The notes under the pieces are model-generated. The model saw nothing but the letters and a program-made list of their open reading frames with translations, was not told the origin of the DNA and ran no database searches. From Prevotellaceae bacterium (GTDB lineage: Bacteria > Bacteroidota > Bacteroidia > Bacteroidales > UBA932): a stretch of DNA of 64,000 nucleotides. Positions 1 to 9,200 of the stretch are shown here, one piece after another. The first letter of the stretch is position 1. Every line of letters starts with the position of its first letter. Location of the stretch: the NCBI GenBank assembly GCA_031258195.1, contig JAIRNF010000010.1:19607-83606 (forward strand), in the 5' to 3' direction. Position numbers and translations under genes: made by a program.

Positions 1-2269
1 CGTGTGTAACATCAACCTGAACATATGCTTCGATCGCTTCTTTTCCGAGAACGGTACCATTAATGCTTTGCACCCAAACGTTGTTACGTATAGACCCCGC
101 TTCTGTTGCTTTGGCTACGATAACGAGCTGCGCGGATTCTCCGGCGTCGAGGGACGGAACTGTCCATTCCATTTTTCGAGTGCCGGGATTGTAGCTACCC
201 GGCGTTCCGTATGACGCGTTAGCCGAAATAAGCTGCCATCCTGTTCCTAAGCTGTCTATAAGCGAAATATTTGTAAATAAAGTAGGATTTCCGAGCTGAT
301 CCGTATTATTTTTTAAATCCACGTAGAAAACGCTTGTGCCGTTGACGCACGCGTTTATCGCGTTGGCTGTTTTTTCTAGCTCTAACGTGCCAAACGCTTT
401 TTTATTGTTTGTTAAGTTACAGTCGCTATATGGTCCTGCCGCGGGGAAGTGAGTACCGTCGTCCATAATCTGCACGTAAAATCGCGATGTACCCGCGGGT
501 ATGCCGTCAAGCTGCTTAGTGATCGTTTTTACCTGTCCGGGATATAAATCTGTACCTAAGATTTCGCTGCCGATAATATTAGCCGCGGCTATATCGTTTT
601 TGTAGTACCGGATAGGAATTGACGCCGTTGCTACGGCTAACCCCTGGTTGCCAAAAGTTACGGTAAGCGTTACGGATGTGGCGCTATTTACGGTAATGCC
701 ACCTTCTACAACATAAACATCGGGAGAAAGGTTAACGGATAAAAAGGTATTAGCGCTGACGTAAGGCGCCTGCATAGGTCCCCCGTTATAGAATTGCACC
801 GGAGTGTTATCTTGATCCTGGCGAATAAATATGGTATTAACGGGCTTGACGGTCTTAGGGATACTAAGGTCGGTGTTTACGTATAAAGGGCTATACATTT
901 GTTGATTCCATACCGGAGGACACGACGCCCATTTAGATGCCGAACCCTCAAATACCATTACTTCTCCGGGGTGGGATTTGGTGCTTTGATGTCCCGTTAC
1001 TACGATGTTTGCGCTTCCGTCGCCTGTTACGTCGAGAACAATCGGAGTTTCGTCGCAGGTAACGGATCCGCAATTCCGCGAATATAAAGCGTCGCTCAAC
1101 GTTAGAGTCCCGTCCGGTCTTCCGTCGAATATTCGAATATGGGTTTCGTCGCGGTACACCAGTTCTACAACATTATCATTGTTAAAGTCGAATAGCGTTA
1201 AAGATGTCGCTCCGGATGTATCGGAATGTCCCATTTCCCATTTCTGAGCGAAAGTAGAACCATTATACTTGTACGTATATAGCTTGCTTATAGAATTGTA
1301 AACTAATTCGGGATACTTTTTCCCGTTTACAACTTCTCCGTCGATATCTCCGATAAAAACATAAGAGTGGTATCCTGATCCTGGAACGCTAATCGTTCCG
1401 ATTAATGTATTTGTGTTAGGTGTCCAAACGTATATAGCATGGTTATTTGAAGAAAAGGCTAAATCTACATTTCCGTCCTGATCTATATCGGCGGCGGTAC
1501 TGATACCGTTTTGTACGGCTATGGAAGCGACGGTGCTTAGGCTTCTCCAGAGCTGTAAGCCTGTACCGCGGCTATACTTATATACCTCTGTACCCGCGGT
1601 AATTTCCGGTATTCCGTCGCCGTCTAAGTCCATCGCCGTATGAAAAGCCGCGTCGAAATCATATGAAATCGACGATCCTTGAGGAAAAACGGCTAAAATA
1701 GTACCGTCTTGAGAGTCGATAATCTGCCCTCTCGCGACGAACTCGACAATACCATCGCCGTCGAAATCCGTGGCGATAGGCATAGAGCTGGGGGTTATAC
1801 CTCCGGAAGCCACGCTCCATTTTTTGTCGAATGTGATAGGGCGTGCGCCCGGCTCGCTTGTTACCGCGTATAGAGTTAGAGAGCCGTCTTTACCCGCGTT
1901 AAATATCGCCCCCTTACCGTCTATTTTACAAAGTACGATATTAGGGGTAACGCCATGGGCTATGTGTCCTTTAATGCCTATAGTAGTAATGGTACTGCCG
2001 TCTCTTCCGTCAAGCACGTATAGCTTATCTTGGCTGCTTACGGCTAAGGCGAAAATTTCGACAACGCCATCTCCGTCGATATCGCCGGCTAAAGGAGTCG
2101 CGCAGGTCGATATATCGTTGCCGGTTTGGGATATCCAAGCTTCTTTAATATCGAACTGAAAAGGTTGTCCGACGCTACTACAATCGGCGGTATTAGGTAT
2201 TAGGTTGTTTTGCCCTGATAGAAAGGTCGGGACTATAATAAACAGAAATAAAAGTAAGCTTTTGTTCAT
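1..2269 (-). CDS. Secreted FG-GAP/VCBS repeat protein, partial (runs off the left edge)
   Basis: Hand translation of the minus strand from ATG at 2269: signal peptide MNKSLLLFLFIIVPTFLSGQN, then repeated D-x-D-x-D-G loops (DIDGDGVVEI, DFDGDGIVEF, DLDGDGIPEI, DIDQDGNVDL, DFNNDNVVEL, DVTGDGSANI) with no stop to the edge. Not in the supplied ORF track. Confidence 0.9.
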   Translation of the reverse strand, partial: MNKSLLLFLFIIVPTFLSGQNNLIPNTADCSSVGQPFQFDIKEAWISQTGNDISTCATPLAGDIDGDGVVEIFALAVSSQDKLYVLDGRDGSTITTIGIKGHIAHGVTPNIVLCKIDGKGAIFNAGKDGSLTLYAVTSEPGARPITFDKKWSVASGGITPSSMPIATDFDGDGIVEFVARGQIIDSQDGTILAVFPQGSSISYDFDAAFHTAMDLDGDGIPEITAGTEVYKYSRGTGLQLWRSLSTVASIAVQNGISTAADIDQDGNVDLAFSSNNHAIYVWTPNTNTLIGTISVPGSGYHSYVFIGDIDGEVVNGKKYPELVYNSISKLYTYKYNGSTFAQKWEMGHSDTSGATSLTLFDFNNDNVVELVYRDETHIRIFDGRPDGTLTLSDALYSRNCGSVTCDETPIVLDVTGDGSANIVVTGHQSTKSHPGEVMVFEGSASKWASCPPVWNQQMYSPLYVNTDLSIPKTVKPVNTIFIRQDQDNTPVQFYNGGPMQAPYVSANTFLSVNLSPDVYVVEGGITVNSATSVTLTVTFGNQGLAVATASIPIRYYKNDIAAANIIGSEILGTDLYPGQVKTITKQLDGIPAGTSRFYVQIMDDGTHFPAAGPYSDCNLTNNKKAFGTLELEKTANAINACVNGTSVFYVDLKNNTDQLGNPTLFTNISLIDSLGTGWQLISANASYGTPGSYNPGTRKMEWTVPSLDAGESAQLVIVAKATEAGSIRNNVWVQSINGTVLGKEAIEAYVQVDVTH

Positions 2270-2325
2270 CACTTCGTGGTTATGGTTAGACTTTACTTTA
2301 ATAGTATAATGAAGCGCGATGTTTT

Positions 2326-2763
2326 TTAGTTCTGTTTTCGGAGTACCATCGTAACGCGATAACCGATTTCGGATTTCGTAATATTATCGAAGACGAAATC
2401 GGTTTTTAATGTCATTACGTTACTTCCGTCCGCCGAAAGCTGATAGATTGTTTTTTTGTTGTCGATGGTAATTGTAAGCGTATTGCCGGCGTAGGTATAT
2501 GTACCCGTTACCTCTTTTTGATCGATCGTTAACCCGCATCGGCTATCTTTCTTAAAGGTAATAGCGTTAAAAACGCCCGAAACGGTATTTTTTACTTTAT
2601 CGTAGTCGACCGCATTATTTTCGATACTGCCCACTATTATTTCATTGACGCCGACGGAGCTTAACGCCCAAGATCCTGTGACGCTTATGTCCTGTCCGTA
2701 AATATTGTTGTTGAATGGAGAGATTACAAAATACAGCAGTAAGGTTAATAAGTGTTTTTTCAT
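2326..2763 (-). CDS. Small secreted lipocalin-like protein
   Basis: 145 aa, N-terminal signal peptide, GSWALSSV...LTIDQKEVTGTYTYAGNTLTITI pattern typical of lipocalin-like domains. Confidence 0.6.
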   Translation of the reverse strand: MKKHLLTLLLYFVISPFNNNIYGQDISVTGSWALSSVGVNEIIVGSIENNAVDYDKVKNTVSGVFNAITFKKDSRCGLTIDQKEVTGTYTYAGNTLTITIDNKKTIYQLSADGSNVMTLKTDFVFDNITKSEIGYRVTMVLRKQN

Positions 2764-3164
2764 CGTAAGTAATTTTTGATATACCTTTTTTTCAAACCGG
2801 GTTAATGCTATGTATTACGAGTGGGTTGATTCGAAAAATGAAAAAAGAACGAATATTTATGATAAAAAATGCGTATCTTTTTATAATTTAAAGTAAAATA
2901 ATTTCGTTTTTCGAAACAAAGGTAAAAATTATAATCGCCGATAGTTAAATCCGGAGTTAAATAATGTTAATCGCCACCGTGTATTTTCACGATTGTTTTA
3001 TCGCGAATCGATAATCGCGTGGAGATTTTAGGAGAAATATTAAATATTTAGGATATGTAAACTCGCTACAGATGGCTTTAAAACAATAAAAATCGCTATT
3101 TACGCTATTATTTTTTCGCGGTGATTTATGGCGTTTTAGATTTTACGCGTCGCGAATAAAAAGT

Positions 3165-3198
3165 AAAACGCCATACCCGTGGCGAGGTATGGCGTTTT
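3165..3198 (-). terminator. Intrinsic-type hairpin downstream of the giant FG-GAP gene
   Basis: AAAACGCCATACC / GGTATGGCGTTTT, 13-bp perfect arms, 8-nt loop. Confidence 0.75.
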
Positions 3199-3253
3199 GT
3201 GTTGAGTGGTTTTTGTACTACGAGCTATTAAGGTGGCTTTCGGAATATGTTTT

Positions 3254-3285
3254 ATTCTCGGCTACGCCTAAGGCGTGCCGAGAAT
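3254..3285. repeat. Quasi-palindrome spanning the stop codon of the giant FG-GAP gene
   Basis: ATTCTCGGC-T-ACGCCT-A-AGGCGT-GCCGAGAAT: 9+6 bp arms with one bulged T and a 1-nt loop; the TAG stop (minus strand) is at 3268-3270. Confidence 0.85.
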
Positions 3286-6200
3286 GGCGGCTCCTGTGAT
3301 TAAAAGCTGTACTTGCTTATTATTTCCTTCGACCATAAAGTTATCTATAGGTTCGATAATAACATCGACATGCGGCTTTCCGGCTTCGATGATCGCCGTA
3401 CCTGCTACGGCTTGGTAATCGACGCCTTCTATAGCCGCGGTAGGGGTTATGGTATATGATACTTCGAGATCTTTGGTCAGCGTAAAAGGCGTGTCTGTAA
3501 ACTTAATACGGAATATTCCATCCGCGTACGGCTCCGACGCGTCTTTATCGTTCAGCTTTTCGACCATTAACAACGAGTTTACTACGATGCTTACTGTCGC
3601 TGTGCTTTCTTGGTTTGTTGCGGCGCACCTGATTGTGTAAGTAAAGCTGTCGGAGCCGACGAAACCGGAGGTCGGTGTGTACCTTATTTTCTTACCTGCC
3701 GGCTGAGCCTCGCCGTTACTCGGGGCGCTGATGTTTGTAAATACGATGGTTGTTTCGTTGCATTGTCCTAATCCGTCGTTGGCCGGCACATCAATATCTA
3801 CATGGCTATTTTTATAGGGAGACGCGAAATCGTCAATAGCTATAAATGTCGCGGCGGACCCTATATTATTTGTATGGTCGCAGTCGGAATAGCCGACGAC
3901 GGGGTAGCTGCCTTGCCCGTCGTCCTGTACGCGCGCGATCAGCCTTTCCCTTAAGCCGGCGATAGGCGCGTTGTACGTTAAAGTCACCGCGGCGCCGGGT
4001 AACAGGGCGACCCCGATCGGCTGAGTTCCGATAGCGTTGGTAGGGTTATCGGTATTTGTGTGTTCGGTATAAAGCGTAACCGGCAATGATGAGCTGGCGT
4101 TCATTCGCCCCCGGTTACCGACGATAACTTTAACGTTAACGGTTGTGGCGTTATGCTGCTCGATAACAATGCCGACGACATACGCGTCCGCCGCTCTTAC
4201 TACCGGTTTCATATCCTCATTCGTAACGGGTACCTGAATGAGCGCTCCGTTATATGGACGAAATTCTTCCATTACGCTATTCCTCTCCGCCTCAAATACG
4301 GCGTGCTTAGGGAACGCTGTTTTCGGAACGGTAAGATTTTCGTTAATCATAGTAGGTTCGTAGTTAACCTGGTTCCATACTTTACGGGTAGGAGCCCATG
4401 GCGTAGTGTTGCTTTCGAAAGCGTTTAACGTATGTGAAGTACCGGTTACTCCGTTAGCCGAGCAAGCGACGCAAATTTTAGCGCTTCCGCTACCGTCCAG
4501 ATCGGCGATTACCGGATATTCGAAAGCGGTACCCGACGTACATGTAAAATGAGCGTCAGGACTTGCTAATACAGGGGTCGTATTCGCGACGCCATTATAT
4601 ATATACAGCTCCTTTTCGTCGCGATAAACAATTTCGTTTATACCATCGTTATTAAAATCGAATAGCGTGATACCGGTACCGCCGGAGGTGTCGCTGTTCA
4701 GAAGCTTCCATTTAAGTTCGTATTTTTCAGAGGAGGGATTATATTTATAAGCGCTAACTCTTCCGTATGTCGGAGACAGCTCTCTTGTGACAACGCAAAT
4801 TTCGGGATATTTTTCACCGTCGAAAGCGTCCGCTCCGTCGATGTCTCCGATAAACGGATAACCTTGACATACCTCGCTCTTGTCGATAGCTATTTGGTCT
4901 ATCATTCGTCCGGCGTTGGTTAATCCGTCCGTAGGGCTCCACACGTTTATTCGGGTTCGACTTCCGTCGTAATCAACTACGACTACGTCGAGCTTACCGT
5001 CTAAATCCACATCCGCGACGGCTGTAAAGCCATCGTTAAAAGCGGTGGCTTGGTATAATATGCCGCATGTGGCGGTAGCGCCATCGGGAGAGACATTTAC
5101 CTTATATACCTTACCGCCGGCGACGATTTCCGGTAAATCGTCGTCGTCGAAGTCGGCCGCGGTCATAAAGTTAGATGTTTTATTTCCGCCTCTATTTATA
5201 ATTCGACCGACATAGGCGATGGGCGCGGCTTCGGTTCCCAACGCTTCGGTTTCTCCTAGCTTGGCGCCTGTGCCCGCGTTAAATATTTGATTGTAAATAA
5301 CGACTTCGGGCGCGCCGTCTCCGTTAAAGTCCGCGACGATAGGTTGCGGCAGATTATCGGCGGCCGTGGGATTTTGGAAATCGACGGGACCCCATTTTTT
5401 CTCTAACGAGAAAGCTCCGTCTGTCGCTTTTGCTTCGTAGGAGGTAAGCTTTAGGTCGCTGGTCGCGAGAATAATTTCTCCCCGACCGTTATTATCGCTA
5501 TCGACTAAAACCGCCGTCATTACAGGATACCAACCACCTGTACCCGCGGCATAGGGAATAGCGATACTTGTCTTTACCGATCCGTCGCTTCCGTTTAGCA
5601 CATACAGGGTTGTCATCGCGGAGCTAAAAGTGATGATTTCGGGAATTCCGTCGTCGTCTAAATCTCCTACTAACGGACCGGTATTACCGTGCGCTGTTCC
5701 GTTAGGGCTATACCATTTACGCTTAACGTCGAACACTATTTCCTCGAATGGTACGACGCAATCGCCCTCGTCCGTAATAATGTTATCGGGTAGCTGCTTC
5801 ATTAAAGTTATACGTACCGACCCGATAGAGTATTGCGTATCGCCGCAAGAGATTTTGTAGGTGAAAATCGCGTTACCGTTAAAGTTCGCTCCGGGAGTAA
5901 ACTTAATCTTTCCGTTTTCTACGACGGCGGTACCGTCGACGGGCTGGGCTTCTACTGTCGAAATAATATTCGCTATAGTGCAGCCGCCTAATATATCGTT
6001 CGCTAAGACGTCAACTGTAACGGGTACTCCCGGTTTTGTGGCCGCCTGATCGTTAATCGCCAGCAGCGTTGCGACCGATAGCGTATTGTTATCCATATTA
6101 CAGTCGCTAAACGAACCCGGAGCGGGATAGGTGTTGCCGTCGTCTTGTAAGCGGGCGATAAGCGTTGATGTGATACTCGCCGTCGGTACGTCGTAGGTTA

Positions 6201-9200
6201 TAGCGACCGTATTACCGGGCTGTAGCGTCGCGTCGATCGTTTTAATTCCTAAAATGTCGGCTGTACTTTCGCTATCCTTATACAGGGTAACGGGTAGATT
6301 GGCGTTTACGTTCTTTACGCCTTGGTTGCCAATCGTTACTTTAACGTATGTTGTTGTGGCGTCGGCTTGCTCGGCTATGATACTGATAACGTATGGATCT
6401 GGAGCCTCTAAAATCGGTTTCATATTTATATCCGTAATCGGTACTTGCGTAAGCGTGCCGTTATATGGATAATGATTGCGACCGTCGGCGATAAACGATG
6501 TTTGCTTCGCGAGAGGGTATGCGGGTACCGTAAGATCTTCGTTTATCTGGCTGGGGTCGTAAGCCGCCTGATGCCAAACCCCGCGTGCGGGTGTCCAGGG
6601 CTGCGTACCGCTTTCGTATGCCATGAGCGTATTAGCGCCGCCTTCGCTACTTCCTTTATAGCACGTAACCAGTATGCTCGCGCTACCGCTGCCATCGATA
6701 TCCGCGATAATAGGGTACTCCGACGCCGTACCCGATTTACATGGAGTAGAGGCCAGGTTATCGCTAACGGTAAGATCTCTGTCCGGTCTTCCGTCGATGA
6801 TGCGTAAATCCGTCATGTCTCGATAAACGAGCTCGCTCGCTCCGTCGTTATCGAAATCGAATAGCGTAATACCTGTTCCGCCCGAATCGTCGCTGGTTTT
6901 TAAGAACCATTTTTGCTCGTGCTTATTTAAGCCGGGATTATAGCGGAACGCGCGTACCGAGTTTATCGTAGATACGCAAATTTCGGGATAGTATTTTCCG
7001 TTTTCTTCCTTGCCGTCGATATCGCCTACGAGCGGGAAAGATATGTGACCGCTCGTACCGCCGGCTCCGTTTGGAATGTGGTATCGTTCATAAGTTCCGG
7101 CGCCGTTATTTTCAATGTCTGGACGCCATGTATATAGGTATGCTCTGGTAACGCTACTTTCATTCTTAGTATGCGCGACCACGACTTCCAGCCGCCCGTC
7201 GAGATCTAAGTCGGCCACGGCGGCGAAGCCGTCGCCGATAGCTGTGTTCTTTGATAGGATTTGGCAGAATTGATCTGTTCCGGCTTTATCTACGTTTATT
7301 TTATAAATGGCGGCCCCGAGAACCAGCTCGGGGAGTTCGTCATTGTCAAAATCGCCCAATCCGGCGAAAGTCGCTTCGCTTGTATCTGTCGCGGGATTGC
7401 GGGCGACGAAAGCGTTTGCTATTGGCTCTGTTCTTCCGAGTAAGGCTCCGGTTGTTCCGTCGAAAATACAGTTGTTAACTACTATTTCCGCTTTACCGTC
7501 TCCATTGAAATCCGCGACTAGCGGTTGAGGCAGATAAGGGAAAGTTGTTCCTGTTTTTCTATCGTAGCTAACGGGTCCCCACTTTAAGTTGAATTGAAGC
7601 TTGTTGTCGTTATCTCGCGCGGCTTCGTAGCTATACGCCTTATCTTCCAGTACATATACAATCTCGCCCCATCCGTTGGCGTCGGCATCTACCAGCGCGA
7701 ACGGGACGGGAGAAGCCCAATCGCCGTTTGTTACTTCGAAGGTTAAAGACGCTTTCAGCTCGCGTGACGCTCCATCGAATACGTTGATATTTTTAAAGTT
7801 GCTATAAGCTCCGGTTTTACCCGCTACGACAATTTCCGGTATGCCGTCGCCATCGAGATCTCCCGCCATAGGCGAAGATTTTTGATGGGCGCTTTTGCCG
7901 TCGTTCGCGTCCGTTATTTCCCATTTTTGCGCTATTCCGAATGTAATTTGAGGCGTTATAACAACGCACGCGTCGGGATTGGTAATAATATTATCGGGCA
8001 AATCGCTCTTTGTAAAGTAAACCCAGGCGGTATCAATGGTAGCTAGAATATTGCCTTCGTATTCGCATCGTAGCGTATAGCGTAAGCTGTCTTTTCTTTC
8101 GGTATTTTGGGTAAAAGTATACGACAGCTTACCCTCTGGAGTTATATTAGCCGTACCGTTTTTAGGATTTTCGCCTATCGTAAGTATAGCATTGCCGATG
8201 GTAATGTCGTTAGCGACGATGTCGTATAAATTTTGATCTCCGTTAAATACGGTATAGCTATCATCGACGGCTGTTATCACGGCCGTATATCCGTAGTTGT
8301 TATTGATGTTGCAGTCTGTGTAGTTTGTAGCGGGGAAATTTGTTCCGTCGTCAACCAGCCGGCAATGAGTGAACTTACCGGCCGGGTCGTAGTTGATAGT
8401 AAAGCTAAGCGTAACTTTTTCGTTAGAAAAGACATCCGTTCCTATAGCCTCATTTTGCGAGTATAGCTTTGCGCCGGGCGTGTCGGGGTTTGTAATATAA
8501 AAATCTACGGGAGTTGTAGCGCTTATCGATGCTAATCCGTCGTTACGTATCGTAAGTGTTACCGAGGCTTTTCCATCCGAAGTTCTTTCCACCTTCATAT
8601 TAGCCAGCGCCGCGTCCGGGTGGCGATATATAGGAATATGATCTTCGCCGTCTTTAACGATAGGCTGCTGTATCCATGCTCCGTTATAAGGTTGAATAGT
8701 TTCCGATCCTTTACTAAAAGTGGTGAGCATAGATATTGGTCTTGCGGGAACCGTTAAATCTTCGTTGATATGTAAAGGATTGTATAACGCTTGGTTCCAT
8801 ACGGGGGGACACGGAGCCCATTTCGGATTACCGGGCGCGTGCTCGAACACGTACACATTTCCTCTGAATAATAGCCCATTTGACTCGCTCCATCCTACGA
8901 CGACAATATCGGCGCTACCGTCCATATTCACGTCGGCAATCGCGGGAGTTTCGAAACCGGTATTAGACTGTATCGAAGATTTAAAAAGAATAGCGGGTTC
9001 GCTTGCGGGGGCGTCATTTCGAATATAGTCGTACGTACCCAGCTTAGGCGAGATTACCCGTATCGTTTCTTCATCGCGATAGCATAGGTCGAATGCTCCG
9101 TCGTTATTAAAATCGAACATGGAAATACCGGTATTGTCAGAGTAATCGTAATGCTCTAAAGCCCAGCTAATCTTAAGGCGTTTTTGAATATTCGATTCTC

